From Butyrivibrio sp. INlla16 (GTDB lineage: Bacteria > Bacillota > Clostridia > Lachnospirales > Lachnospiraceae): a stretch of 64,000 bases of DNA. Shown here in pieces: positions 8,958 to 19,733 of the stretch (positions are counted from its first letter, which is position 1; the number at the start of each line of letters is the position of its first letter). The position numbers and the translations under genes are program-made. The notes below the pieces were generated by a model. That model ran no database searches. It was not told the origin of the DNA and saw only the letters and a program-made list of their open reading frames with translations. The stretch is taken from the NCBI RefSeq assembly GCF_900104155.1, contig NZ_FMYB01000003.1, positions 62,001-126,000 of the forward strand, given 5' to 3'.

Positions 8958-9560
8958 TTAATCATATGTAACTGCTCTAAGCATGTTCATATGTTTCATA
9001 ACCTCTTTAAAATAATCCTCCGGCTGAAAAATTCCCTCTCTGAACATTCTCTCCAAAATCTCTTTATTTATCATCTGAATCATGTCACCGACAAGCTGAT
9101 AGTTGGCTCCCGGCTTAAATCTTGTGATGTCACCCCTGTCCAAAATGCTCTGTATCATTGCTTCGTAACCTTCTCTGGTCTGAAGAATCGCAGATGCTGC
9201 CTCCGGTGTATCTTCGGCTTCCGCTTTGTATAAAAACAGCTGAATATACGGATACTGCTGCATGCAGACAGATAATACCTTTTCAATTTCCTCTCTTATA
9301 GTGAAAAAGTCGGTGATATCACCTGATACAGCGGCGCGTATCTCCAAATTGATAACGCGGATGCTGTAATCGTACACAAACTGGTAAAGTCCCAGCTTGG
9401 TCTCAAAATAATGAAAAATCAGCCCCTTGCTGATTCCTGCCAGCTTAACGATATCGTCCGTACTGGCATGGAGATAACCGCCGAGAGCAAAGGCTCTAAG
9501 CGCAGCGTTGATGATACGATCCTGTTTTTCCTTCTTAAGATCAAAAAATTTCTCGTTCAT
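8958..9560 (-). CDS. TetR/AcrR family transcriptional regulator
   Basis: The N-terminal helix-turn-helix covers about residues 13-58 (RIINAALRAFALGGY, then IVKLAGISKGLIFHYF). It is followed by a helical ligand-binding domain of the usual size for a 200-residue TetR protein. The C-terminal part is not similar to any regulator I can name. A perfect 10-base palindrome overlaps its own predicted transcription start, so self-repression is likely. The start ATG has TTAGGAG upstream. The ligand and other targets are unknown. The neighbouring PfkB gene downstream, 80 bases away, and the divergent acidic membrane protein gene are candidate targets. Confidence 0.9.
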   Translation of the reverse strand: MNEKFFDLKKEKQDRIINAALRAFALGGYLHASTDDIVKLAGISKGLIFHYFETKLGLYQFVYDYSIRVINLEIRAAVSGDITDFFTIREEIEKVLSVCMQQYPYIQLFLYKAEAEDTPEAASAILQTREGYEAMIQSILDRGDITRFKPGANYQLVGDMIQMINKEILERMFREGIFQPEDYFKEVMKHMNMLRAVTYD

Positions 9561-9586
9561 TAAAAACGCGTCTCCTAAAATTGACC

Positions 9587-9596
9587 GGACTAGTCC
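9587..9596. promoter_or_regulatory. Predicted TetR operator
   Basis: Perfect palindrome GGACTAGTCC located about 5 bases after the -10 box of the tetR-type gene, where a bound repressor would block initiation. TetR-family operators are often palindromes of this GACTAGTC type. It also lies upstream of the divergent gene at 9717. Confidence 0.6.
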
Positions 9597-9601
9597 ATTT
9601 C

Positions 9602-9630
9602 AATATAGCATTTCACGTCTCTTTTTACAA
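9602..9630 (-). promoter_or_regulatory. Predicted promoter of the TetR-family gene
   Basis: On the minus strand TTGTAA, a 17-base spacer and TATATT, about 42 bases before the start codon and directly next to the palindromic operator. Confidence 0.6.
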
Positions 9631-9716
9631 CATTTTGCTGACAAATGCTTTTCTTATCTGACGATTTGTATTAAAATAAATTTTGCAATATGAAATTCTC
9701 TTACGAGGAGGGTACA

Positions 9717-10046
9717 ATGGCTAAGCATTTCGGAAAAGTAGTATTATTTGCAGCTGCTCTGGGAGCTGCAGCAGCCGGTGTTTATTACTATCTTACTCAG
9801 AAGGACTGCGTTCTTACTGATGATTTTGATGAATTTGACGACTTCGAAGATATCGATGATTTCGAAGATGATGATACCGGAAGCCCGTTTAAACGTCGCT
9901 ATGTAAATCTCGGCGATTCAGAGGCGGAATCTGAAGAGGAAGCTTCTTCAGAGGAAGAAAGTGTTCCCGATAAAACTGAGGAATTCTTCGATGATGATGA
10001 GGATGACGACATTAACGACCTCAAGAAGATGGACGGTGCTCTGTAA
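9717..10046 (+). CDS. Small membrane-anchored acidic protein, function unknown
   Basis: A 109-residue protein with one N-terminal membrane segment (residues 8-27, alanine-rich, ending VYYYL) and a long, very acidic, probably disordered tail rich in Asp, Glu and Ser. KRRY is a short basic patch in the middle. I start at the ATG preceded by GAGGAGGG; an ATG 27 bases earlier has no site. It is one of the few plus-strand genes, divergent from the TetR-family gene, and ends at a strong terminator. I do not recognise a family. The tail topology cannot be decided, since the positive Lys residues before the membrane segment are few. Confidence 0.75.
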   Translation: MAKHFGKVVLFAAALGAAAAGVYYYLTQKDCVLTDDFDEFDDFEDIDDFEDDDTGSPFKRRYVNLGDSEAESEEEASSEEESVPDKTEEFFDDDEDDDINDLKKMDGAL

Positions 10047-10062
10047 ACTACTGCAGCAATAA

Positions 10063-10099
10063 ACCCTCCGCTACATGTTCGTAGCGGAGGGTATTTTTT
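10063..10099 (+). terminator. Intrinsic terminator of the acidic membrane protein gene
   Basis: A 12-bp perfect stem (ACCCTCCGCTAC with GTAGCGGAGGGT, 6-base loop) followed by six T, between two convergent genes. It may also stop minus-strand transcription of the DUF2225 gene only weakly, as there is no T-run on that side. Confidence 0.93.
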
Positions 10100-10127
10100 A
10101 TCAGTATATCTGCCAAAGTGGCACAGC

Positions 10128-10997
10128 TTATTCAGCGGGAGCGGCTGCTTCTGCTTTTTTCTTTGCTTCTGCCACAAGGTCTTTAAGATCCTTTGCCTTT
10201 TCCTTGATACGGGAATTAGCAACCCTGGAACCGATAATATTAGATATCATTCTGTTCGCAAGATCAAAATCTTCAACCTCCAAAGCAATGGCTGCCATAA
10301 GATAATCGGTAGTGGTCGCATCCATTCCGGCGATCTGGGTTTCGCTCTGCCTTGCAATTACGAAACCATCGAGAGCCTTCTTAAGGAGTTCCTTCTCCTC
10401 TGCCTCATTCTTCTTCTTTTTCGCCTCATAATCGGGAGCTGCAGGATCAAGATGCTCTGTCTCGCCTCTTATAAGCCATGCCATCTTAAGGCATAGATAT
10501 GCCTTCTCCGAATTCTTGGACTTCTTGACCATGGCTGTTGCTATGGCAAGTTCATAGCGCATGCGCGCTTCTTCATAAGTGTAGGTTGTTTCGCTGAATT
10601 GCTGCTTTTTGTAGTTTGCACTTATCTTACTTTTTACTTCATCAATCTGGAACTTTGTAAGATTGCCGAAGTACCTTGCCATTACCGAATAACCGCATTC
10701 AGGGCAGGTTACGATCTCATACTTACTGGGATCCATTTCATCGTAAACCGGGCGAAGATCCACATCCTGGCTCTTCATCCTCACCTTACCGGAGCGAAGC
10801 GTCTTTACATTGAACTTAGCCTCGCAGATAGGGCAGGTATAGCCTTTATCAAAAAGAAGAGTCTCTTCGTTTATTACTACCGGAGCCTTCTTGGGTTCTT
10901 CCTTCTTGGCTGCAACCTTCTTTTTGGGATCCTCATACAGTTCTTCATCCTCTAATGCACCAAGACCAAACTTCTTTAATCCATCCAAAAATCCCAT
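10128..10997 (-). CDS. DUF2225 family protein with zinc-ribbon cysteines
   Basis: The pattern CPIC, about 45 residues, then CPECGY matches the DUF2225 family, whose function is not established. After the N-terminal charged segment and the two Cys pairs (about residues 55-58 and 96-99), the rest is helical with TPR-like repeats, including EEARMRYELAIATAMV and AYLCLKMAWLIRGE. The C-terminus is rich in Lys, Ala and Glu. I start at the ATG of MGFLDGLKKFG because GAGGGG lies 8 bases upstream; earlier in-frame ATGs lack a site. It lies 34 bases after glnS and may be transcribed with it. Confidence 0.85.
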   Translation of the reverse strand: MGFLDGLKKFGLGALEDEELYEDPKKKVAAKKEEPKKAPVVINEETLLFDKGYTCPICEAKFNVKTLRSGKVRMKSQDVDLRPVYDEMDPSKYEIVTCPECGYSVMARYFGNLTKFQIDEVKSKISANYKKQQFSETTYTYEEARMRYELAIATAMVKKSKNSEKAYLCLKMAWLIRGETEHLDPAAPDYEAKKKKNEAEEKELLKKALDGFVIARQSETQIAGMDATTTDYLMAAIALEVEDFDLANRMISNIIGSRVANSRIKEKAKDLKDLVAEAKKKAEAAAPAE

Positions 10998-11031
10998 GAT
11001 ATTACCCCTCATCAATAGAAAAACTAAAAAG

Positions 11032-12693
11032 TTACGCTTTAGGTAAAACAAAAGAACTCTTAAGAGAAACTATACGGTTGAAAACTGGTGCCCCGTCTTT
11101 GGAATCCTTGCTGTCCACACAGAAGAATCCGTTTCTCACAAACTGGAATTTATCATAAGCCTTGGCTTCCATAAGCTCAGGCTCCAGCTTCGCATTTTTA
11201 ATCACGGTGATGGAATTGGGATTGAGGTTAAGTGATCCGTCCTCGTTATATACACCCTTTTCCTCATCTATGATATTTTCATAAAGGCGAACTTCTGCCT
11301 CTCCGCACTTCTCAGCTGATACCCAGTGAATAGTACCCTTAACCTTTCTGCCGTCCGGGCTGTCTCCGCCCTTTGTCTCGGGATCATAGGTGCAGTGAAT
11401 TTCAGTCACCACTCCGTTTTCATCCTTGACGCATCCGGTGCAGGTTACAAAATACGCATTCATCAGGCGAACTTCGTTTCCGGGGAAAAGTCTGAAGTAC
11501 TTCTTCGGAGGCTCCTCCATGAAGTCTTCACGCTCAATCCAAAGCTCTTTTCCAAACGGAATCTCTCTGTTTCCGAGCTCGGGTGCTTCCTTGTTATTCT
11601 CGATAGGAAGCATCTCAACCTGTCCCTCCGGATAGTTATCGATGATAAGCTTAACCGGATCGAGGATCGCCATCATTCTCTTAGCCTTAGGCTTCAAATC
11701 CTCACGGATACAGTACTCAAGCATTGCATAATCAGCTGTGGAATTAGCCTTACTTATACCGCAAAGCTCTACAAACTTCTGAATTGACTCGGGTGTGAAT
11801 CCGCGTCTTCTCAGAGCTGCGATGGAAACAAGTCTCGGATCGTCCCATCCGTCTACAATTCCGTCCTCTACCAGCTTCTTGATATATCTCTTACCAGTAA
11901 CAACGTTCTGCAGATAAAGCTTTGCAAACTCAATCTGGCGCGGAGGATTCTCATATTCGCACTCAATTTTCACCCAGTCATATAAAGGTCTGTGGTCCTC
12001 AAACTCAAGTGTACATATTGAATGTGTAATTCCTTCCTCAGCGTCCTCGATGGGATGAGCAAAATCGTACATAGGGTAGATACACCACTTGTCGCCTGTA
12101 CGCGCATGAGTCATATGCGCAACTCTGTAGATGATCGGATCACGCATGTTGATGTTAGGTGATGCCATATCAATCTTGGCTCTGAGTGTCATCGCACCAT
12201 CCGGCACGCTTCCGCTCTTCATCTCCTCGAAAAGGCGAAGGTTTTCTTCAACACTTCTGTCCCTGTTGGGATCATCTTTTCCGGGCTCTGTGAGAGTTCC
12301 TCTGTACTCACGCATCTCTTCTGCTGTGAGCTCAGATACGTATGCCTTGCCTTTTTTTATAAGCTTAACTGCGTTCTCATACATCTTGTCAAAATAGTCG
12401 GATGCATGGAAAAGTCTGTCCTCATAATCAGCCCCCAGCCAGTTCACGTCCTCGATAATGGCATCCATGAACTCGGATTTCTCCTTGGTGGGGTTAGTAT
12501 CGTCAAATCTCATGTTGAACTTACCGCCGTATTCCTTGGCAAGTCCGTAGTTTAAGAGAATACTCTTAGCGTGTCCTATATGTAAAAAGCCGTTTGGCTC
12601 CGGAGGAAATCTGGTAACTACGTGGTCGTATACCCCCTCCTTTAAGTCCTTATCGATTTCCTGCTCAATAAAATTTCTTGATTCTTCTGACAT
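11032..12693 (-). CDS. glnS: Glutaminyl-tRNA synthetase
   Basis: Class I synthetase that charges tRNA-Gln directly. The HIGH motif is at residues 38-41 within [15 protein letters not shown]. The GWDDPRL segment before [10 protein letters not shown] is characteristic of GlnRS rather than bacterial GluRS. At the KMSKS position the text is VVTGKRYI instead of MSKR, so only the Gly-Lys-Arg part is kept. At 553 residues the length is normal. The gene means this organism need not rely only on the GatCAB amidation route for Gln-tRNA, which most Bacillota use. Only GGA lies upstream of the ATG, a rather weak site. Confidence 0.96.
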   Translation of the reverse strand: MSEESRNFIEQEIDKDLKEGVYDHVVTRFPPEPNGFLHIGHAKSILLNYGLAKEYGGKFNMRFDDTNPTKEKSEFMDAIIEDVNWLGADYEDRLFHASDYFDKMYENAVKLIKKGKAYVSELTAEEMREYRGTLTEPGKDDPNRDRSVEENLRLFEEMKSGSVPDGAMTLRAKIDMASPNINMRDPIIYRVAHMTHARTGDKWCIYPMYDFAHPIEDAEEGITHSICTLEFEDHRPLYDWVKIECEYENPPRQIEFAKLYLQNVVTGKRYIKKLVEDGIVDGWDDPRLVSIAALRRRGFTPESIQKFVELCGISKANSTADYAMLEYCIREDLKPKAKRMMAILDPVKLIIDNYPEGQVEMLPIENNKEAPELGNREIPFGKELWIEREDFMEEPPKKYFRLFPGNEVRLMNAYFVTCTGCVKDENGVVTEIHCTYDPETKGGDSPDGRKVKGTIHWVSAEKCGEAEVRLYENIIDEEKGVYNEDGSLNLNPNSITVIKNAKLEPELMEAKAYDKFQFVRNGFFCVDSKDSKDGAPVFNRIVSLKSSFVLPKA

Positions 12694-12754
12694 GTTTCTA
12701 TTTCCAACTTTCTAATAATGTTTCCCCTCAGACTATACATAGTTCATTTTATCA

Positions 12755-15421
12755 TCAAATATACTTTTTCTCAAACTCCTCCGCGGGCATGGGTTTTCCG
12801 AAATACTCACCCTGCACAAGCGGAACCTTAAGTCCTTTTAAGATGTCGATCTGAGTCTTCTCTTCAACACCCTCGACGCATACACTGGCACCGATTGCTC
12901 CGGAGAGATCCATGAGCGAGACAATAAGCGACTTAGCATACTCCTCTTTTTCAAGCTGTGAAGATATAGTTCTATCGACCTTGACCGTGGCAAAAGGAAG
13001 CGCGCGAAGTCCGTTTATGGAGCTGTAGCCCGTTCCGAAATCATCAAGAGATAGCCGAACTCCCATCTCGCTTATCTTTTCCATCGCTCCTTTTGTACGC
13101 TCTGTGTTATTCATAGTGAGAGCCTCTGTCACATCAAGGACCATCTGCGAAGGCTCTATCCCTGCCTCTTCAACTGCCGTCTTAAGCTTGCCGGCGATGT
13201 CAGGCTGCATCAGCTGAACCACGGACATATTCACATGGATGCTGATCTTCCTTCGAAGCTTCTTACTCCATTTTCCGCAGCACTTCGCTGCCTCTCTAAA
13301 TACGTGTTCTCCAATGGGATTTATAAGTCCCAGATATTCCGCAAGGGAAATAAACTCCGACGGGCTAACCGCGCCAAGTATGGCACTGTTCCATCTGACA
13401 AAAGCTTCCGCCCCAACAACTTTGGGATTCTTACCCTTGATATCCATAAGCGGCTGGAAATGCACCGAGAACTCCTTGCATCCGTCCTCCACAGCCTTGT
13501 ACATAGCTTTTTCCATATCAAGGCGCCTTATGGTGGAAGCATCTATGCTTTCCGAATACTGAGAAATCCTGTTCTTTCCTGATTTCTTAGCTTCGTACAT
13601 CGCTATATCCGATTTTCTTATAAGTTCCTCCACCGTATCTCCGGCAGTCGGAAACTCGACGGTACCCATACTCATGGTGCAGTAGTAGTCGCCGTCCTTG
13701 AGGTACCAGGGTGTGGCAAAAGCGCGGCGTATCTCTTCCAGAATACTGTCCAGTTTATCGTAGCTTTCAGGAGGAACGATAATTACAAACTCATCTCCAC
13801 CCATGCGGTAGCAGGAATTCTGCACACCATCGATATTCTTTATCGCGGTGGAAATATCCTGAAGCAAAATATCGCCATACTGGTGTCCCAACCCGTCATT
13901 GATTTTCTTGAAATCATCGAGGTCGAGGTACATCAGCATACCCTTAGTGCCCTTTTTCTTAGCCTGTTCGATATATGTGACCAGATCTCTCTCACAGCAC
14001 AATCTGTTAAAAAGTCCTGTAAGGAAGTCAGTGTATGCCTGCTGTTCTATACGTTTCTGATAAATCTTTTTCTCTGTTATCTCATAGATGGCACAAAGTG
14101 AAACAAGTCTGTCATCAACCCACTTGATCCTTGTATAGTAAAGGTCGTACCATCTGTCCTTCTCATCGTAATAGATTTCATAATTTCCGCTGTGGGAACG
14201 CGGAGGAATATTGCCTTCAAACAGATCCTTGAGCTCATTCTTCTGAAGTTCCTTTGCAAAGTGCTTGCGAAGACTTCTGTTTGCAAATAGAAGTTCATCG
14301 GTCTTCATACAGCGCACATAGATCGAACTTCCCACATTATCAAGAACCGCCTCCAGCGACTGGAAAGAGCTGGCGATAGAGTTCTTCTGAATTCTCTTTG
14401 TAATGATATTCTGAAGAATTTTTATTGAATCATTTATGAATTTGATGTCGTCTACAAGCCAGTCCTTACCACGGTTATCCTCCCTCGTCTCCGCGAAGCA
14501 GGCATAGAAAGGAGTCTGATCAGAAATCGTGATCGGTACGGAAACAACGGCCTTGATTCCAAGGTCCTGCAGCTGTTCCTTCTCACCGGAGTTCATTGTC
14601 GCACTTGAAGAAACCGCTATCATCTGAGGATGGCCGATAAACCAGCAGGGATCCAAATCCTTTTCCTCTTCGAAGAGCCTGAAAACACCCTGCCCCGTCC
14701 ACTGCACAACGATATCCATGAGATCGTCCTCGGAATGCATGCGGCAAATGAAAGAATTGCTGATATCAAGATATTCGCATATCTTCTTTAAGATATTCAG
14801 CATGATATCTTCTATTTCATCATCACTGTCGAGAAGTGATACTATCTCTGTCATCAGCTCCGCTCTGTGGAACGATAGCTTGAAATCCTCCGAGCGCTTG
14901 AAATTCTCAGCTGTCGAAGCGGCAGCCTGATCCTCGGATTTGAGCGCGCCGACAAGCGCAACCGAAGTAACCCTGAGGAAATCCAGGGAATTATAGAATT
15001 TCTTTTCGGTTGTCATATAGGAAAAATCTGTAATAGGCTGCTCTGTATAGAGATCGGGCTCATACTCGGCATCCTTTAAGATGGCACATACTATCCAGAC
15101 GAGCTGCGGCTGTCCGTCGAGCTTGGCTGCAACCGCCGCCACACGAAGATTGGGAATCATGGTTCGCTCAACCGCCTGATCCTCAAGTTCACCCTCCGTA
15201 ACTCTCTGAAAAATGTTCCTTATATGAATTTCATCAACAGCCTTTTTTATCGTCGGAAGTTCAAGAAGATCACCCGAAAAATCGGTAATCTTCTCTCCTG
15301 AGGCATCGAGGCAGCATAAATACACTCCTGCCATAGCTGCGAAGCTGTCCTGCCACCTGCGGAGTTCTTTATCCTTAAGCTTTATGAAATTGCCGGGATT
15401 TTTCCTGGTATCTCGATCCAA
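12755..15421 (-). CDS. GGDEF-EAL cyclic-di-GMP signalling protein with GAF/PAS-like sensor region
   Basis: Bifunctional architecture: an N-terminal sensor region of about 480 residues, with a GAF-like segment (about 190-350) and a PAS-like segment (about 355-460), then GGDEF (intact at residues 541-545) and an EAL domain. The EAL motif itself is EAF (672-674), but the other phosphodiesterase landmarks are kept: HVNMS, DDFGTGYSS, KVD, VEGVE and QGEYF. The diguanylate cyclase is probably active and the phosphodiesterase possibly so. No membrane segment is seen, so it is cytosolic. I place the start at a TTG with AAGGAG 6 bases upstream. The ATG 27 bases earlier has no ribosome binding site and lies too close to a TATAAT box to be in the mRNA. 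Confidence 0.9.
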   Translation of the reverse strand: MDRDTRKNPGNFIKLKDKELRRWQDSFAAMAGVYLCCLDASGEKITDFSGDLLELPTIKKAVDEIHIRNIFQRVTEGELEDQAVERTMIPNLRVAAVAAKLDGQPQLVWIVCAILKDAEYEPDLYTEQPITDFSYMTTEKKFYNSLDFLRVTSVALVGALKSEDQAAASTAENFKRSEDFKLSFHRAELMTEIVSLLDSDDEIEDIMLNILKKICEYLDISNSFICRMHSEDDLMDIVVQWTGQGVFRLFEEEKDLDPCWFIGHPQMIAVSSSATMNSGEKEQLQDLGIKAVVSVPITISDQTPFYACFAETREDNRGKDWLVDDIKFINDSIKILQNIITKRIQKNSIASSFQSLEAVLDNVGSSIYVRCMKTDELLFANRSLRKHFAKELQKNELKDLFEGNIPPRSHSGNYEIYYDEKDRWYDLYYTRIKWVDDRLVSLCAIYEITEKKIYQKRIEQQAYTDFLTGLFNRLCCERDLVTYIEQAKKKGTKGMLMYLDLDDFKKINDGLGHQYGDILLQDISTAIKNIDGVQNSCYRMGGDEFVIIVPPESYDKLDSILEEIRRAFATPWYLKDGDYYCTMSMGTVEFPTAGDTVEELIRKSDIAMYEAKKSGKNRISQYSESIDASTIRRLDMEKAMYKAVEDGCKEFSVHFQPLMDIKGKNPKVVGAEAFVRWNSAILGAVSPSEFISLAEYLGLINPIGEHVFREAAKCCGKWSKKLRRKISIHVNMSVVQLMQPDIAGKLKTAVEEAGIEPSQMVLDVTEALTMNNTERTKGAMEKISEMGVRLSLDDFGTGYSSINGLRALPFATVKVDRTISSQLEKEEYAKSLIVSLMDLSGAIGASVCVEGVEEKTQIDILKGLKVPLVQGEYFGKPMPAEEFEKKYI

Positions 15422-15451
15422 AGCTGTCTCCTTCAGATATTTGTACATTCT

Positions 15452-15457
15452 ATTATA
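15452..15457 (-). promoter_or_regulatory. Probable extended -10 box of the GGDEF-EAL gene
   Basis: TGATATAAT on the minus strand, with no good -35. A start 6-7 bases downstream would fall just after the upstream ATG and leave a leader carrying AAGGAG before the TTG codon. This decides the start of the gene. Confidence 0.5.
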
Positions 15458-15480
15458 TCACTATTCTATAAAGAGAACAT

Positions 15481-15512
15481 AAAAAAAGCCTTCCCCCTTT
15501 TTTGGGGGAAGG
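15481..15512 (-). terminator. Intrinsic terminator of guaB
   Basis: A 9-bp stem (CCTTCCCCC with GGGGGAAGG, 6-base loop) followed on the minus strand by seven T, just after the guaB stop. Confidence 0.92.
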
Positions 15513-15518
15513 TGCGAA

Positions 15519-16985
<1,467 letters not shown>

Positions 16986-17489
16986 TTAATCCATGAATAC
17001 TTTACGGGGTGCTACGTTTTTAATAGCGTCTACTAGTTCTCTGTTAGGCTCGAGAATTACCTTCTCCCTGCCATCATAGTACATTGTGTAAGTTGAATCC
17101 TCACCCGCACCGGATGAATAATCAAGTGTTCTGTATTTGTCCTGTCTTCGATATTCGTCAAGATGATAAGACTTAGACGGAGCAAGCGCATCGATACGCT
17201 CTGTAGCGAAAGTTGCTATTCTTTTTCTTCTGCTCTTATTGAGAATTTTGTCCACGGTAACTTCACGTTCACAATACTGATATTCATACTCTATTGATGC
17301 ATTCAGAGTCGCGAAATATGCTCCGACGGCGCATCCAATGAATACTATCATGAAAAGTATACCGCCACCAAGAAAGCTGATAATAAAAGAAAAAACAGCC
17401 ATAATAATCATAAGATATTTAAGAAAAACCACTAACGGTCTGGGTTTTCCCGCAATCATACATTCCACATAACTGTTGTCATTCATCAT
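16986..17489 (-). CDS. Two-helix membrane protein of unknown function (DUF6106-like)
   Basis: A 167-residue protein with two closely spaced membrane segments at about residues 22-40 and 41-60, then a soluble C-terminal domain starting EYEYQYCEREVTVDKI, with KSRRKRIATF and a Tyr/Asp-rich stretch. It resembles a Lachnospiraceae family I know as DUF6106, but I hold that only tentatively. AGGAAA lies upstream of the first ATG at a rather long distance, and a second ATG follows directly. It lies 12 bases upstream of guaB and probably shares a transcript. It is divergent from the gene at 17626. Confidence 0.75.
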   Translation of the reverse strand: MMNDNSYVECMIAGKPRPLVVFLKYLMIIMAVFSFIISFLGGGILFMIVFIGCAVGAYFATLNASIEYEYQYCEREVTVDKILNKSRRKRIATFATERIDALAPSKSYHLDEYRRQDKYRTLDYSSGAGEDSTYTMYYDGREKVILEPNRELVDAIKNVAPRKVFMD

Positions 17490-17625
17490 GATATTGCAAT
17501 TTTCCTTCCATATTTTTTAAACGTTATGATATATTAAGTGTATTCTCCCGTCAATAATAGTTTTAAACATATTTTAAAAAATATTGAGGGTGGCCTAATT
17601 AAATTTGGATGGAGTATATGAAAAA

Positions 17626-18351
17626 ATGAATATCAACGAAGAGAAGAGACACCAGTGGCAAGCCTTGAAAGGCATGGGCTTTAAGGCTCACTGGGATTAT
17701 TTTTGGGATTACTACAAAATTCACGTCATCGTAGCTTTGATAGTGATTATCGGTATTGCTTCCTTTGCAAAGGATATCCTTACAAGAAAACCTGATGCCA
17801 TATCCGTCACCATAGTAAATGCGGCAAACACTCAGGATGCAACGCTTCTGCATGACGAATTTGCTGAGTATGAAAAAATCGACACATCACAATATAACGT
17901 ACTTATAGATTCATCTTCAGTCATAAACATCGAGAATCCGGACAGTTACACAGTAGCTAATTCAGAGAGACTCTACGGAATGATAACAGCTCATGATCTC
18001 GACGTGCTCATGGCCGATAAGGACGTATTCGATAATTATGCAAAGAGCGAACTGTTTTTGGATCTTAGAGAATGTTTCAGTGAAGAAGAATTAAAGAGTT
18101 TCGGTGACGCCGTTTATTACTTTGATACAGCTGATTATAACAGCAACGGTGAATATGACATGGATACCGGAGAGTATGTTAAAAATGAGAATGTTAAATC
18201 CGAATTGATTCCTGTGGGAATTGTTTTGAAGGATAATCCTCACCTTACCGCAATGGGCTTTTACCCGGGAGTTTCACCCATCGTGGGGCTTGCGGTTTCA
18301 AGTGAGAGAACGGATGTAGGTGCGGACTTCATAAGATTTTTGATGCAATAA
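17626..18351 (+). CDS. Single-pass membrane protein with extracytoplasmic domain, function unknown
   Basis: The 241-residue protein has a short cytoplasmic N-terminus (KAHWDYFWDYYKIHV), one membrane helix at about residues 32-51 and an external domain of about 185 residues. The domain is rich in Asp and Tyr and includes LDVLMADKDVFDNYAKSELF and NSNGEYDMDTGEYV. Such a layout is common among unclassified Lachnospiraceae proteins. The ATG at 17626 has GGAG 11 bases upstream; a TTG 21 bases earlier is possible but less likely. I do not recognise a family, although parts recall binding-protein folds. It ends just before a palindromic repeat and is convergent with lysC. Confidence 0.75.
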   Translation: MNINEEKRHQWQALKGMGFKAHWDYFWDYYKIHVIVALIVIIGIASFAKDILTRKPDAISVTIVNAANTQDATLLHDEFAEYEKIDTSQYNVLIDSSSVINIENPDSYTVANSERLYGMITAHDLDVLMADKDVFDNYAKSELFLDLRECFSEEELKSFGDAVYYFDTADYNSNGEYDMDTGEYVKNENVKSELIPVGIVLKDNPHLTAMGFYPGVSPIVGLAVSSERTDVGADFIRFLMQ

Positions 18352-18353
18352 CC

Positions 18354-18384
18354 CCTCATCCGGCGCTTCGCGACGGATGAGAGG
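18354..18384. repeat. REP-like palindromic hairpin between convergent genes
   Basis: CCTCATCCG pairs with CGGATGAGAGG around a GCGCTTCGCGA loop that itself can fold. The arm matches part of the element at 7895-7939. It has no T-run on either strand, yet it may slow convergent transcription. Confidence 0.65.
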
Positions 18385-18390
18385 ATTATA

Positions 18391-19710
18391 TTACAGCTGT
18401 GTAACTACAAAGATATCATAAATAGCCTTGATGGCTTTCTCAAAATCTCTGTTCTCAACACCGATGATAATGTTAAGCTCGGATGAACCCTGATCGATCA
18501 TTCGGCAGTTTACATTGACATGTGCAAGTGCGGAGAAAATTCTTGCAGCGGTTCCGCGCTGTCTCTTCATTCCCCTACCAACGACTGCGATAAGTGCAAG
18601 GTCTGACTCAATCTCAAGAAGATCAGGTTTAGCCAGGCGGTGGATCTCTGAAACAACAGCCTGTTCTTTGTCGATGAACTCATCCTGGGCAACGAACACT
18701 GTCATAGTGTCGATTCCTGAAGGAACATGCTCGATTGAAATATTCTGATCTTCAAATGCCTGAAGAACTTTTCTCACAAATCCGACCTCTGAGTTCATCA
18801 TATCCTTAGAGATGTTCACACAGCAGAAGCCTTTCTTTCCGGCAACACCTGTGATTGTGAATTTGGACTTCTTAGCAGTGGATTCAACGATCCAGGTGCC
18901 GCTGTCCTCAGGTCTGTTGGTGTTTCTGATATTGATCGGAATGCCCTCTTTTCTTACGGGGAAAATCGCATCCTCGTGAAGGACGGAAGCACCCATGTAT
19001 GCGAGCTCTCGAAGCTCTGTATAAGTAATTGTCTGGATCGGAGCAGGTCTGTCGATGATTCGGGGATCCGCAACAAGGAATCCGGATACATCTGTCCAGT
19101 TCTCATATACATCAGCGTGAATAGCACGTGCGATGATGGAACCTGTGATATCTGAACCACCTCTTGAGAAGGTCTTAATTCTGCCGTCTTCATAAGCACC
19201 GTAAAAACCGGATACAACAGCATACTCGATATTAGCCAGACGCTTCTGCATTCTTCTGTTAGTTATCTCTGCATCAAAGGAACCGTCCTCATCAAAAAGA
19301 ACAACTTCAGCGGGATCAATATATTCAAAGCCCAGGTACTGTGCCATGATCTTACCGTTTAAGTACTCACCTCTTGATGCGGCATAATCACTTCCTGCCT
19401 TCTTCTTGAACTGCTTTTCGATCTCGGCAAACTCTTCCTTTAAGGACATCTTAAGCTTAAGTCCCTTTATGATCTCATTGAATCTGGCCTCGATTGCTGC
19501 AAGCTCCTTTGAAAAGTCTTTTCCGTTCTCAGCAAGTTCATAGGTCTGATAGAGCATATCCGTAACCTTGGTATCAAGGTTTGTTCTCTTACCGGGCGCA
19601 GATACAACAACATATTTGCGGTCCTTGTCACTCTTTACGATATCTGCTACCTTCTGAAACTGCTTTGCGTCGGCGCAGGAACTGCCGCCGAATTTCACTA
19701 CCTTGCTCAT
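18391..19710 (-). CDS. lysC: Aspartate kinase
   Basis: Phosphorylates aspartate, the first step to lysine, threonine, methionine and diaminopimelate. The N-terminal KFGGSSCADAKQF (residues 5-17) and later KTFSRGGSDITGSIIA are the kinase landmarks. Two C-terminal ACT-type regulatory segments follow (about residues 300-439), with VGRGMKRQRGTAARIFSAL. The length of about 439 residues is that of a monofunctional enzyme. I start at the ATG preceded by GAGGAG; an upstream GTG overlaps that site. It lies 24 bases after hom, and the ACT-hom-lysC order suggests one operon for aspartate-family synthesis. Confidence 0.96.
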   Translation of the reverse strand: MSKVVKFGGSSCADAKQFQKVADIVKSDKDRKYVVVSAPGKRTNLDTKVTDMLYQTYELAENGKDFSKELAAIEARFNEIIKGLKLKMSLKEEFAEIEKQFKKKAGSDYAASRGEYLNGKIMAQYLGFEYIDPAEVVLFDEDGSFDAEITNRRMQKRLANIEYAVVSGFYGAYEDGRIKTFSRGGSDITGSIIARAIHADVYENWTDVSGFLVADPRIIDRPAPIQTITYTELRELAYMGASVLHEDAIFPVRKEGIPINIRNTNRPEDSGTWIVESTAKKSKFTITGVAGKKGFCCVNISKDMMNSEVGFVRKVLQAFEDQNISIEHVPSGIDTMTVFVAQDEFIDKEQAVVSEIHRLAKPDLLEIESDLALIAVVGRGMKRQRGTAARIFSALAHVNVNCRMIDQGSSELNIIIGVENRDFEKAIKAIYDIFVVTQL

Positions 19711-19733
19711 TTTTTCAATCACTCCTCTGTAAA

